Positions 39,474 to 50,276 of a stretch of 64,000 nt of DNA are shown one piece after another. A model generated the notes under the pieces. It saw only the letters and a program-made list of their open reading frames with translations. It ran no database searches and was not told the DNA's origin. How positions within the stretch are numbered: position 1 is the first letter of the stretch; every line of letters starts with the position of its first letter. A program made the translations under genes and the position numbers. This stretch comes from Acidobacteriota bacterium (GTDB lineage Bacteria; Acidobacteriota; Blastocatellia; Chloracidobacteriales; JADJPF01): positions 1 to 64,000 of the forward strand of contig JACQZQ010000100.1 of the NCBI GenBank assembly GCA_016213785.1, read 5' to 3'.

Positions 39474-40949
39474 TTAATTAACTCCATCTAGATCTGACCA
39501 ATCTGCTACAAAGCGAGATTGTGAGCGTTCTACTTTAGCCGCAGAGTAAATATTATGTTCGCTTCGAGAGATTTTTTTCTGTGCATATAAACCCTCTAAG
39601 AAAAACTCACATGCAGATATTAGTAGCCCGGATTGACTAGTATTTAATGCTCGATTATTTTTAATCAAGTGAAATAAACCATTGATTGCTTTAAGTGTAA
39701 CTAAATAATCATCATCTTTTATTGTGTCAGAGCTTTGTAGTGTCCCACCTAAATTAAACCAATCTACTATTGGTGCAATAGCAGAATTATTAAAATAGCG
39801 CATAAAAGTTTGACCTACAGCACGTTTAATTAAGTCATAAGCAATACGGTCTGCTCCTAGCTGCTCACCTTCATACTCAAGTTCTAATTTTCCAGTAATC
39901 GTAGGCAATGATGCATAAATATCACTAATTCTAGGAACAATTAAACTACTACTATTAAATAGCATACGGCGTTCAGCATTACTTATAACGCTTTCTAATG
40001 TGCTAATAGGTAGCCGTTGACTTACACCTGAACGTTTATCAATTCGGCTATCTTGGCGAGCAACAAAAGCAATATGTTCAATAATTTCTAGGATATAAGG
40101 AGGGATTTCTAAAGTATTTTTAGGAAAGCGATTAATCCAAGCTTCTTGTCTAGTAATACTAATTCCATCTTCTACAGTTTTGGGGTAATGAGTATGGATT
40201 TCCGCCCCAATACGGTCTTTAAGCGGGGTAATGATTTTGCCTCGGGCAGTATAGTCTTCTGGGTTAGCAGAAAAGACCATTGCTACATCTAAAGGCAGGC
40301 GAATAGGATAGCCTTTGATTTGAATATCGCCTTCTTGCATTATATTAAAAAGTCCAACTTGGATTTTACCAGCTAAATCAGGAAGTTCATTAATAGCAAA
40401 AATCCCTCGATTTGCACGAGGTAGTAACCCATAATGAATTGTTAGCTCATCAGATAATAAATAGCCACTACGAGCTGCTTTAATCGGGTCAACATCGCCT
40501 ATTATGTCAGCAATTGTTACATCAGGAGTAGCAAGCTTTTCTACATAACGTCTATCACTAGGGATAAAATTAATAGGAGTATTATCACCTAATTCATTTA
40601 TTTGATTATGACAAGCACGACACAAAGGTGCATAAGGGTTATCATTAATCTCACAACCAGCAACTATAGGTAAATGTTCATCAAGAAGACTAGTTAAACT
40701 ACGCAAAAGACGACTTTTAGCCTGTCCTCTTAGTCCAAGTAAAATAAAGTTATGTCTAGATAAAATAGCATTAATTACTTGAGGAATAACAGAGTCTTCA
40801 TAACCCATTACACCAGGAAAAAGAGTTTCTCCATTTTTTATTTTGCGAATTAAAGTTTCTCGCATTTCTGTCTTAACCGTTCTATTACGATATTTAGCTT
40901 CACTATATTCACTAGATTTAAGTTCTTTAAGGGTAGAAGGAAGTAACAT
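39474..40949 (-). CDS. magnesium-chelatase subunit I/MoxR-like AAA ATPase
   Basis: FILLGLRGQAKSRLLRSL (Walker A-like), GIFAINELPDLAGKIQVGLFNIMQEGDIQIKGYPIRLPLDVAMVFSANPEDYTARGKIITPLKDRIGAEI. Confidence 0.82.
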   Translation of the reverse strand: MLLPSTLKELKSSEYSEAKYRNRTVKTEMRETLIRKIKNGETLFPGVMGYEDSVIPQVINAILSRHNFILLGLRGQAKSRLLRSLTSLLDEHLPIVAGCEINDNPYAPLCRACHNQINELGDNTPINFIPSDRRYVEKLATPDVTIADIIGDVDPIKAARSGYLLSDELTIHYGLLPRANRGIFAINELPDLAGKIQVGLFNIMQEGDIQIKGYPIRLPLDVAMVFSANPEDYTARGKIITPLKDRIGAEIHTHYPKTVEDGISITRQEAWINRFPKNTLEIPPYILEIIEHIAFVARQDSRIDKRSGVSQRLPISTLESVISNAERRMLFNSSSLIVPRISDIYASLPTITGKLELEYEGEQLGADRIAYDLIKRAVGQTFMRYFNNSAIAPIVDWFNLGGTLQSSDTIKDDDYLVTLKAINGLFHLIKNNRALNTSQSGLLISACEFFLEGLYAQKKISRSEHNIYSAAKVERSQSRFVADWSDLDGVN

Positions 40950-41004
40950 TTTTGCACCTAAATAATATTTTTAATATGAAAAGTAATTTTTGGAGGTAAA
41001 TAAA

Positions 41005-41028
41005 AAGGCGACCTAAAAAGGCCGCCTT
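41005..41028 (-). terminator. rho-independent terminator of ftsH
   Basis: minus strand aaggcggcct-tttt-aggtcgcctt followed by tttattt (one G-U pair). Confidence 0.7.
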
Positions 41029-41058
41029 ATATTCTAACATAAGAAAATTTTTTATCGC

Positions 41059-42975
41059 TTAAGCAGTAGCAGGATTATCACCAGCTACTGGTAAGATAGG
41101 TCTTAAAACAGAGGGCTTTTGCTCACCTTGAGACTTATCATCTTTATTAGTAGTAGTACTTGAAGTAGAATCATCTAAAGGTAGCCCAGCAATAACTCTA
41201 CGAATTTGAATAGCATCCAAAGATTCATGCTCAAGAAGTGCTTCGGCTAAACGTACTAGGGCTTCTTTATTTTCTACAATAATTTGTTTAGCGCGGTTAA
41301 ATTGTTCAAGAATAATTCGTTTAACTTCTTGATCAATTTTAATAGCAGTCTCTTCGCTATAGTCTTGGTGTCGTGATATATCGCGGCCTAAGAAGATTTG
41401 TTCTTCTTTTTTACCAAAAGTTAGTGGCCCTAACTCAGACATTCCAAACTCGCAAACCATTTTACGTGCTAGCTCGGTTGCTCTCTCAATATCATTAGAA
41501 GCACCTGTAGTATTATGATTAAGGAATACTTCTTCAGCTATACGTCCACCCATTAAAATAGCTATTTGTCCTTCAATATATTCTCTTGTATGGGTATAGC
41601 GGTCTGCTTCAGGTAGTTGTTGAGTAAGACCTAGAGCCATTCCACGAGGAATAATTGTTACTTTATGAACTGGATCTGCATTAGGGACTTTTACTCCTAC
41701 TAAAGCATGGCCTGCTTCATGATAAGCAGTGTTGCGTTTTTCCTCGTTGCTAATAACAATTGAACGTCGTTCGCTACCCATTAAGACTTTATCTTTTGCT
41801 GCTTCAAAATCCGACATTGCTACAACTTTGCGATTATAGCGAGCTGCATTAAGAGCAGCTTCGTTAACTAAGTTTGCTAAGTCTGCACCTGTAAAACCAG
41901 GAGTTCCACGAGCAATAACAGAAACATCTACATCATCACCAAGAGGAATTTTTCTAGTATGAACAGATAGAATTCCTTCGCGGCCTTTAACGTCTGGCCG
42001 ATTAACTACTACTCGACGGTCAAAACGGCCTGGTCTAAGTAAGGCAGGGTCAAGAACATCTGGGCGGTTAGTAGAAGCTATTAAGATAACACCATCATTT
42101 GACTCAAACCCATCCATTTCAACTAGAAGTTGATTAAGGGTTTGTTCTCGTTCATCGTGACCGCCTCCAAGGCCAGCACCACGATGACGGCCTACAGCAT
42201 CAATTTCATCAATGAAAATGATACAAGGAGCATTTCTTTTACCTTGTTCAAAAAGATCCCTTACTCTAGAAGCACCAACGCCAACAAACATTTCCACAAA
42301 ATCAGAGCCAGAAATAGAAAAGAAAGGTACATTTGCCTCACCAGCAATTGCACGAGCCAATAGGGTTTTACCTGTACCTGGAGGCCCCATTAGTAAAACA
42401 CCTTTAGGGATACGTCCTCCTAGTTTTTGGAATTTTTGAGGTTCTTTAAGAAATTCAATAATTTCCTGTAACTCATCCTTAGCTTCTTCTACTCCAGCAA
42501 CATCTTTAAAAGTTACACGTTTATTTTGATTTGAAAGTAGCTTAGCGCGACTCTTACCAAAAGAAAGCGCTTTATTGCCTCCAGATTGCATCTGTCGCAT
42601 CATAAAGATCCAAAAACAAATAAAAAGCAGCAAAGGCGAGAAAGTAATTAACATTCCAAGCCAAGCCCCGCTAGAAGAGGACTTAAACTCAACTGAAATA
42701 TTTTTGTCTTGCATTTGCTTAACCAAGTCTTTTTGTAGTTCTTGATTAAACATTTCTACTTTATATCTAGCATTTTCCTTACTATATTGACCAACAATTG
42801 TTGTTTCATCAAATGTTGCGTCTTTAATTTCTCCTTTAGTAATTTTCTCAGATAGTTGTGAGAAAGAAAGTTTATCCTCTCTAACACCTGTCTTACCACT
42901 GAGAACAACATAAAGAAGGACAGCACCACCAAGAATAAATAACCATAAAAGAATCTGTCGTACTGTGGAGTTCAA
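41059..42975 (-). CDS. ftsH: ATP-dependent zinc metalloprotease FtsH
   Basis: [56 protein letters not shown], two N-terminal TM helices. Confidence 0.97.
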   Translation of the reverse strand: MNSTVRQILLWLFILGGAVLLYVVLSGKTGVREDKLSFSQLSEKITKGEIKDATFDETTIVGQYSKENARYKVEMFNQELQKDLVKQMQDKNISVEFKSSSSGAWLGMLITFSPLLLFICFWIFMMRQMQSGGNKALSFGKSRAKLLSNQNKRVTFKDVAGVEEAKDELQEIIEFLKEPQKFQKLGGRIPKGVLLMGPPGTGKTLLARAIAGEANVPFFSISGSDFVEMFVGVGASRVRDLFEQGKRNAPCIIFIDEIDAVGRHRGAGLGGGHDEREQTLNQLLVEMDGFESNDGVILIASTNRPDVLDPALLRPGRFDRRVVVNRPDVKGREGILSVHTRKIPLGDDVDVSVIARGTPGFTGADLANLVNEAALNAARYNRKVVAMSDFEAAKDKVLMGSERRSIVISNEEKRNTAYHEAGHALVGVKVPNADPVHKVTIIPRGMALGLTQQLPEADRYTHTREYIEGQIAILMGGRIAEEVFLNHNTTGASNDIERATELARKMVCEFGMSELGPLTFGKKEEQIFLGRDISRHQDYSEETAIKIDQEVKRIILEQFNRAKQIIVENKEALVRLAEALLEHESLDAIQIRRVIAGLPLDDSTSSTTTNKDDKSQGEQKPSVLRPILPVAGDNPATA

Positions 42976-43125
42976 AGCTTACTTACCTCCGAAAGTCACA
43001 ATTTTTAATTGCTAAGCTTATTTTACAAAAAACTTACACTAAATAGATTTAAGGCCAAAGGGTAAAGGTTGCATTAACTTCTTTACTCGCCATAGTTTTA
43101 AGAGCATTAAACAATTCCTAGTTTA

Positions 43126-44562
43126 TCACTTTGCACTTATGATTGCAAAGCGGCTAGATTTTGAGTTAGCAATAAAATCTCTTGCTATAGGTAATTTTGG
43201 AGACCAAATAATCTCATTTTTAAGTGTTATAGCTATAGGCCAAATACTACGCTCGCTTAAACTAATACGCTTTTCTATCATTAATCGTTTAATTTTTTCA
43301 GCTTTTTGATGCCCAATAGGGATATATTTATCCCCAGCTAGCCTAAATCTTACCTTTAGATTTTCTCCTACTTTATCTAGATCTATTAATGCAAACATAT
43401 TTTTATCGTATATGTGGTATATGTTAGGGTTATTTTTATTAACCTCTTGATAAGAAAGAGTAAATAGTTCTCCTTGCCACTCACTATTAAGATTAAGATC
43501 AAATAACTCAAACGTCTCTTTATTTCCAGTAGTTTTCCCAGCAAGACTACTATTAAACCTAATGATAATATAATTAAATTCACGTACTACTTCTAATTTA
43601 TTAGGTAATAAAATTTTTTTACCACTTTTTCCAGGAGTTAATAAACTATCAACAGAAAGAATATGTTTAGAAGTTAGGCGGGAGATTTTTCCAGTCAAAT
43701 TTTCAATACTATCTCTTATTTTCTGATGACAAAGGATTTGCGGCAAATTTACTAAATCTCTAACTAAAATCCGTATCTCATTATTTATAACTAGAGGCTC
43801 TAGTTTCTCTATAAAAATTTCTTGCCACTCATTTAACATATCTGTTGTATTAGAAATGGCTTCTATTGCTTTAGGATTAATTTTTAATATTTCTGGCAAA
43901 ATATCTAGGCGTATTTTATTACGTGTGAGCTTATTAGAAAAATTTGTGCTATCTATACAGGCATTTAGGTTTTTTTCTTTAAGATAACTTTCAATATCGC
44001 TTCTTAGAGTTTTAAGCAAAGGTCTGATAATAGGAATAGATTTATTGTTAGGAAAATTTTCTGATAAATTTTTCATTTTTAATATAGGTTGTATACCTGT
44101 TAAGCCTGTAATTCCTGCACCACGAATAAGACGCATTAAAAAAGTTTCTGCCTGATCATTCATATTATGGGCTGTTGCTATAGCATTTGCGCCTATCTTT
44201 ATAGCTGACCTATGTAAAAATTCATAGCGTACTTCTCTAGCTTTTGCTTCTAAATTTGTTCCTTTAGCTAAGTTTGCTACATCAATTTGATTAGTTAATA
44301 GAGGTAAATTAAGTTCTCTAGCAAAATTATACACAAAATTTTCGTCTCTTTCAGATTCTTGACCTCTTAACAAATGATTAAGATGAGCTAAATAGAGTTT
44401 AAGTTCAGGGCAAATATTAGCTTGAACTTCTTTTAATAGTGTAGTTAAAGCTACTGAGTCTGGCCCACCAGAAAGTGCAATTAACACACAATCAGATTCA
44501 TTAAACATTTTATATTTTTTTATAAACTGCCAAACTTGAGCAAAAAGGGGTATTTTTTTCAT
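43126..44562 (-). CDS. tilS: tRNA(Ile)-lysidine synthase
   Basis: VLIALSGGPDSVALTTLL PP-loop, LAHLNHLLRGQESERDENF, IATAHNMNDQAETFLMRLIRGAGI. Confidence 0.93.
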   Translation of the reverse strand: MKKIPLFAQVWQFIKKYKMFNESDCVLIALSGGPDSVALTTLLKEVQANICPELKLYLAHLNHLLRGQESERDENFVYNFARELNLPLLTNQIDVANLAKGTNLEAKAREVRYEFLHRSAIKIGANAIATAHNMNDQAETFLMRLIRGAGITGLTGIQPILKMKNLSENFPNNKSIPIIRPLLKTLRSDIESYLKEKNLNACIDSTNFSNKLTRNKIRLDILPEILKINPKAIEAISNTTDMLNEWQEIFIEKLEPLVINNEIRILVRDLVNLPQILCHQKIRDSIENLTGKISRLTSKHILSVDSLLTPGKSGKKILLPNKLEVVREFNYIIIRFNSSLAGKTTGNKETFELFDLNLNSEWQGELFTLSYQEVNKNNPNIYHIYDKNMFALIDLDKVGENLKVRFRLAGDKYIPIGHQKAEKIKRLMIEKRISLSERSIWPIAITLKNEIIWSPKLPIARDFIANSKSSRFAIISAK

Positions 44563-44757
44563 AAATAAAAGTGGCTAAAATTTAGATTTTTTATATCATC
44601 GCGATTCTTATTATCAAACAGTCGGCTTTTTTAAGATCGGCAAATAACATAGTATGTTATAATAGCCCAACCTTCTATATATAGTGCTTAGTAATCTTTA
44701 TCAAGCAAAGTCTTCATTTAGTCATAATTTAGTTTCTATCGCATTAATGAGGGGCTT

Positions 44758-46416
44758 ATGGCGGAAAAACAAGATAAAAAGTGGGCAATATTAAAATTTA
44801 CTGACCCAAGTGGCGCTGCAAGGAGTTTGAGTTTATATAAGTCTGTTTTTACAATAGGTCGCCTTGGAAACAATGACTTACAACTAGATGACCCATATGT
44901 CTCACGCCACCATGCAGAAATTATTTTTGATGGAGAAAACTATTTTTTTCGCGATAAAGGAAGCACTTCAGGCAGTTTTGTAAATGGTAATAAAGCTCAA
45001 GAAGTAGCTCTTAAGTCAGGGGATAAGGTTAATTTAGGTAGACGTAATGGAATAGAGCTTAATTTTGAATGGTCTGGGCAACAACAAGTTCCTGTTAGAA
45101 CAATGGTTGAAACCCGCCCCCAAGAAGAAGAAACCCCTCATATAATGAGTGTTATTGATCATCGCCAAACACGTTATCTTAATACTTCGCTAATTCAGCA
45201 ACAAAAACATAATCCAGCAGGTACAATAGAACGCTTAAAAGCGCTTTATGAAATTACTAGCGCAATACTTTCTATTAAAACTAGAGATGAGCTAGTTAAT
45301 AAGCTTTTAGATTTGGTTTTTGAAGTCTTGCCAGCCGAACGAGGCGCAATAATACTTAAAGACGATAAAGGATTAAACCTTAAAGCTTCTAAACATCGTA
45401 AAGATAATGCTGCTCAAGTTCAGCCAAGTTTAACAATTGTTAATAGAGTGTTTAATGAAAATGTTGCAACTCTTTGTGTTGATGCTCATAGTGATAGCCG
45501 TTTTGCCTCACAAAAAAGTGTTATCTTTCAATCCATCCGTTCTGTAATGTGTGCTCCTATTAGTTCTTCTAACAATGTTTGGGGAGTTTGTTATGTTGAT
45601 AACTTAAACTCACAAAAGAATTTCGATGAAGAAGAATTAGAATTTCTACTAGCTGTTGCTCGCCAAGCAGGAATGGCTTTAGAAAATCTTCATCTATTAG
45701 ATGAGCAAAAAATTACTCTAGAAAGCTTTATTACAACACTTGCAGCTTCGATTGATGCTAGAGATGATATGACAGCAGGACATTCTGCTAGAGTAGCTAA
45801 ATACTCTAGAACTTGTGCTAAGTATATGAATTTAAGCACAGAAGAAGTTAAACTAATTTATTATGCAGGGCTTTTGCATGATTATGGAAAAATAGGTACT
45901 CGTGAAGCTATACTTTGTAAGCCAGGGAAATTAACTCCAGAAGAAATGGATCATATGCGGGAACATGCCTATGATACCCATAAAATTCTTTCTAAAATCC
46001 ATTTTACCAAAGAGTTAGAAGATATTCCTTTAATTGCCTCTAGCCATCATGAACATATGGATGGCACTGGCTACCCCTTTAAGCTTACTTCAGAAAAAAT
46101 CCCACTAGGTGGAAAAATTATTGCGGTAGCTGATTTTTTTGATGCACTTACACATAAGCGACACTATCGTGAACCAATGCCTATTGAGGATGTTATAAAG
46201 CTTATTGACGATCAAACTGGTACAAAATTTGATACTTCTGTAGTAGAAGCCTTTAAGCAATATATTTATAAAGAATATATTCCTAATCAAAAGAAAAGAG
46301 CCGAAATGGACAAACTTAAAGAGCGCCAAAATCAACGTACAGGTGCTCAAGTACAAATCAAGGTTGAAGAGGAAAAATATATTCCTCAACATGACCATCA
46401 AGTTTCTATACCTTAA
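44758..46416 (+). CDS. FHA - GAF - HD-GYP domain protein
   Basis: IGRLGNNDLQLDDPYVSRHHAEI...DKGSTSGSFVNG; GAF region; LLHDYGKIG...HHEHMDGTGYP. Confidence 0.9.
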   Translation: MAEKQDKKWAILKFTDPSGAARSLSLYKSVFTIGRLGNNDLQLDDPYVSRHHAEIIFDGENYFFRDKGSTSGSFVNGNKAQEVALKSGDKVNLGRRNGIELNFEWSGQQQVPVRTMVETRPQEEETPHIMSVIDHRQTRYLNTSLIQQQKHNPAGTIERLKALYEITSAILSIKTRDELVNKLLDLVFEVLPAERGAIILKDDKGLNLKASKHRKDNAAQVQPSLTIVNRVFNENVATLCVDAHSDSRFASQKSVIFQSIRSVMCAPISSSNNVWGVCYVDNLNSQKNFDEEELEFLLAVARQAGMALENLHLLDEQKITLESFITTLAASIDARDDMTAGHSARVAKYSRTCAKYMNLSTEEVKLIYYAGLLHDYGKIGTREAILCKPGKLTPEEMDHMREHAYDTHKILSKIHFTKELEDIPLIASSHHEHMDGTGYPFKLTSEKIPLGGKIIAVADFFDALTHKRHYREPMPIEDVIKLIDDQTGTKFDTSVVEAFKQYIYKEYIPNQKKRAEMDKLKERQNQRTGAQVQIKVEEEKYIPQHDHQVSIP

Positions 46417-46487
46417 GTACATATCATTAAATATCCTAAAGCCTAATAAACTATGATTTAGGTTAATATAAAATTTAGTTTAGAAGC

Positions 46488-47216
46488 TTAAAAAACTATT
46501 TCAGATATAGAATTACTATCAGGAGAAAAAATAAAAAGCCGTTTATTTGCATCATTTACTTCTATTTGTGTTGGGGATTTGACTAAAAAAGGCTCTTTGG
46601 GAATTGATAAACCTATAGGTAGTTTTTCGTTAAATCGCTGATAAAGTAACAGCGGAAGTTGGCTTTTTGTAGTGTTTAACTTGAGAAATAAGTAAATCTT
46701 AGGAATAAAAATCACAGTATGATTATCTACTAAACTTAAATGTCCTATATGTGAGCTTAAAAGAGAACTAACTAAAGCTTGATGTATATTAGGATCTTCT
46801 GCCCAAAGCAAAATACCATTAGCTTGATCTGTTAACTGCATTAAACGACAACGAAATTTAACTGTTTGACTAACCCAAGGGTATTTACTTAAGTCGTCGC
46901 TAAGGTTTTGGGTAAATAATTTTTTTAATAAAGCAGAAGTATTATCTAACTTTAGGTTAGGATATTTTTTTTGTGTTACAGTAAGAAAAATCTCAAATAA
47001 ATTCTCATTTATTTGTAATGAAAGAACGCTTAGAAGTATCTTAAAGACTTTATCATCAAGAGTATCAGGGATTTCACCTCTTTCAAGTTCAAGAATAAAT
47101 TGCTCAGAAATTTCAAATAAATGGCTATATTCTGCAATAGATAACTTAAGTAAGTTACGAGCAGTTTGAAAAATTTCTGCCAAGATTTTTTCTGAGTTAT
47201 TTAACTTAGCTGTCAT
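46488..47216 (-). CDS. hypothetical protein with possible N-terminal XRE-like HTH
   Basis: ARNLLKLSIAEYSHLFEISEQFILELERGEIPDTLDDKVFKIL. Confidence 0.45.
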   Translation of the reverse strand: MTAKLNNSEKILAEIFQTARNLLKLSIAEYSHLFEISEQFILELERGEIPDTLDDKVFKILLSVLSLQINENLFEIFLTVTQKKYPNLKLDNTSALLKKLFTQNLSDDLSKYPWVSQTVKFRCRLMQLTDQANGILLWAEDPNIHQALVSSLLSSHIGHLSLVDNHTVIFIPKIYLFLKLNTTKSQLPLLLYQRFNEKLPIGLSIPKEPFLVKSPTQIEVNDANKRLFIFSPDSNSISEIVF

Positions 47217-47250
47217 ATTAAAAAATTGTTGTTAGAGATTTAATTTAGTT

Positions 47251-49074
47251 TTACTTGACCGCTTGATTGGAGTAAAGGTATTTTCCTCCAAGATTCATAA
47301 TTTCATAAATTTTACGTTCACCCAAGAGTTTATTTAAGGCTGGTGTAGCTTCATGAAGGGTTACAACATAGATTTTTTGTCCGCTATCCCAATATTTAAG
47401 AAATTCTCTATCATCTATAAAACGTTTAGGTGCATCAGGAAATTTAGACCCAAATTCTAGGTTAGCAGTACGATTATTAAGCATTATTACAGGCTCTTTT
47501 GTATAGAAATTTATAGATGAGCCACTTTCATACTCTCCATTTATAATTATTAAATCTCCACTTTTATAAGTTTGTTTTATTACTTTAGCAATCTCTTTAG
47601 AGGAAAGATAAGGTTCAAAAACCCACATAGCCATTTGAGCACAAATAAAAAAACTAGACATAGCTAGGGCTAAAGCTAGATTTGCAGCTAAGTCTTTTCC
47701 TTTTCTGCCTAAAAAATAACAAGCCCCTCCACCAATTAAAAAAGATAAGGCTGCTCCAATTAAAGGTGACTCTAATAAAGTAAAAGATTCTGTTCGTAAG
47801 TCAAAAATATGCCCTAACGATAGTGCGTAATACTCTGGGTTTCTTCCTAGCATTGTGGCTATATCACTATTAGGTGTTATACCTTGTATTAAATAAAGAA
47901 TTATTGCTGCAACAATTGACACTAAAATACCAAAAATAAATAAAGAAAATCTTAGCCTATTTAGCCAAAGATTTAACGAAGAATCCTTATTAGAAAGCTC
48001 TGAATTAGAAAGCGCTTTCCCAATTAATAAAGCAAATGCTGGAAGTGCTGGTAAAGTGTAATATTCTTGGCGAGTTGAAAAAGAAAAAAATAAAATAATT
48101 ATTAAAGGCCAAATTATTAATAGTAAATTGATTTCCCTAGATCTAGATTCTGAATGTTGCCTTAAAAAATTAGAAGAAAACTTATATAACGGAGCAAAAA
48201 CACTCCAAGGAAATAACCATAGAAAATGTAGAAGGTAAAAAACTACTATTGGGACTTTATCATAATCAATAGGATAGCGTTTTCCTAAATAGCGTAAGAA
48301 ATGTTCATTAACAAAATAAAACCAGAAAAACCCCTTTCCTATTTCAGGGTTAAAGTTTGTAAGCCCTGCTAATATATGCCAAGGTGCTGCAATTATTAAA
48401 AATAATAGAGTTCCTCTTATTAACCAAAACTTAGGTATTAAGTATAGGCGCTTAGTCAGTAATAAAAATAAAGCTATAATTGCTCCAGGAAAAACCATTC
48501 CAATTAAGCCTTTTGTAAGAACTGCTAGAGCCGCACTTGAATATAACCCTATTAGCCAGTTTTGTGGGTTTTCTCTCTTTTCAATTTTATCTAAAGCACG
48601 CAAAAAAGAATAAAGTGCTAGCGTAAGCCAAAGTGCTAGTATTACATCGGGTATTAGTATACGGGTAAAAAGATAGATTCCTACACAGGTTCCAGTAATT
48701 ATCCCACTATAAAGACCTGCTCTTTCACCAAATGCCCAGCGTCCAAAGCTAGCTGTAACAAGCATTAGAGCAATACTTGCTAGTGCAATAGGAATTCGCC
48801 CAACAGGATCATAAAGGCCAAAAAGCTTATAAGAAATTGCTATAAGCCAATACATAAAAGGGGCTTTTTCTAAATATCGAATTCCATTAGCATAAAGCGT
48901 AATAAAATTATTGTTAGCAACCATTTCTTGGGCTGCTTGAGCATGTACAGAATCAGCATCATCTAGAAGTGCAGGTGCCCAAAAAATACTAATAAAATAA
49001 ATAAATATTCCAAATAGAAGTATTAATGCGGTACTTTTAGATTTTTCATTTAGATCGTTAAAAAATCCTGCCAT
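47251..49074 (-). CDS. ArnT/GT83-like dolichyl-phosphate-mannose-type glycosyltransferase
   Basis: N-terminal APALLDDADSVHAQAAQEM...YLEKAPFMYWLIAISYKLFG, multiple TM segments. Confidence 0.85.
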   Translation of the reverse strand: MAGFFNDLNEKSKSTALILLFGIFIYFISIFWAPALLDDADSVHAQAAQEMVANNNFITLYANGIRYLEKAPFMYWLIAISYKLFGLYDPVGRIPIALASIALMLVTASFGRWAFGERAGLYSGIITGTCVGIYLFTRILIPDVILALWLTLALYSFLRALDKIEKRENPQNWLIGLYSSAALAVLTKGLIGMVFPGAIIALFLLLTKRLYLIPKFWLIRGTLLFLIIAAPWHILAGLTNFNPEIGKGFFWFYFVNEHFLRYLGKRYPIDYDKVPIVVFYLLHFLWLFPWSVFAPLYKFSSNFLRQHSESRSREINLLLIIWPLIIILFFSFSTRQEYYTLPALPAFALLIGKALSNSELSNKDSSLNLWLNRLRFSLFIFGILVSIVAAIILYLIQGITPNSDIATMLGRNPEYYALSLGHIFDLRTESFTLLESPLIGAALSFLIGGGACYFLGRKGKDLAANLALALAMSSFFICAQMAMWVFEPYLSSKEIAKVIKQTYKSGDLIIINGEYESGSSINFYTKEPVIMLNNRTANLEFGSKFPDAPKRFIDDREFLKYWDSGQKIYVVTLHEATPALNKLLGERKIYEIMNLGGKYLYSNQAVK

Positions 49075-49252
49075 GTCTCTAAGTTACTTAATAGCCAAGA
49101 AGTTATCTTTTGTAATTAACTAGCAAAAGGAAAATTATAATAAAATCCTTGCAATAACAGATAGTCAATCTGGCAACACCTTTAAGTGAGAGGACATCTT
49201 AGGCTGAAAATTAATTGATTTGATAGATTAGTTTTTAGTCAAAAATTTATTT

Positions 49253-50011
49253 ATGAACATAGTGGTTTTTGCTGCTAGTGATTTGGAATATAACACTGTG
49301 AAAGAGACTTTAACTAATTGGAAAACAAATAATTATTACGAAAAAATGCTTGCTGGCGAAGGCTATTTGGGAGAAAATTTAGTGGAACTCTTTTGTACTA
49401 AAATGGGGCCAAAAAATGCTACTGAAAGCTCTTTCAAAGCTTTAGAAAAGTCTAAAGGAAAAATTGTTTTAATTATAGGTTTAGCTGGGGGCTTGTCTCT
49501 AAATTCTCATCAAAACGATCTGGTGATTTATAATGATTGTTACTTTTTAGAAGAAAACCAATCAGACCAAATAAATAAAATTAACTGTGACAAAAAACTT
49601 ACAAATTTCTTATCTAGTAGTTTGCAATCACAAAATATTAACATTCTTCAAGGTTATGGAATTACCCTCTCAAAAGTAGTTTGTCAAGCTCAAGAAAAGC
49701 TCTTACTCTCAAAAAAATATAATGCTTTAGCTGTTGATATGGAAAGCTATCAAATATTAAAAGCAGCTAAAGAAAAACAACTTCCTGCTACTGTCCTTCG
49801 TGTAATTAGTGATGATGCTAAAGGCGACTTACCTGATCTTAATGCTACTATGAATAAAAATGGAGATGTTAATAACCTGAAAGTGATTTGGCAATTTGCT
49901 AAACACCCTATTTTAGCTGCTAGGTTTTTAGTCAATTTAAATAAATCTATATCAAGGCTAAAAACTCTTTTGCCTAAAATATTAGGAGGAAATTTTCAAG
50001 AGTTATTCTAA
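49253..50011 (+). CDS. nucleoside phosphorylase-superfamily protein (MTA/SAH nucleosidase-like; HpnG-like candidate)
   Basis: TKMGPKNATESSFKALE...LIIGLAGGLS; NALAVDMESYQILKAAKEKQLPATVLRVISDDA. Confidence 0.75.
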   Translation: MNIVVFAASDLEYNTVKETLTNWKTNNYYEKMLAGEGYLGENLVELFCTKMGPKNATESSFKALEKSKGKIVLIIGLAGGLSLNSHQNDLVIYNDCYFLEENQSDQINKINCDKKLTNFLSSSLQSQNINILQGYGITLSKVVCQAQEKLLLSKKYNALAVDMESYQILKAAKEKQLPATVLRVISDDAKGDLPDLNATMNKNGDVNNLKVIWQFAKHPILAARFLVNLNKSISRLKTLLPKILGGNFQELF

Positions 50012-50276
50012 AACTATTTACTTAAAAACATAACTAAATAATTGTAATGAAAATAGGTTAATAGGCTAAATGGAAATGACCAATTTACTTTGCTATTTAT
50101 TTGATTTTTGGTAGCATATATCCGGCACCCATTTACCTAATTATCTAAAGTAATATCTATTAAGTAGACTAAAAGTTTGTAATCAATTAATACGTGGTTT
50201 GCTAAATTGGGTTTTTGTAAAAGAAGTAGCAAGTACGTATAGGGATAAACGTTAATAGCCTAAGGTGTAATAATAT

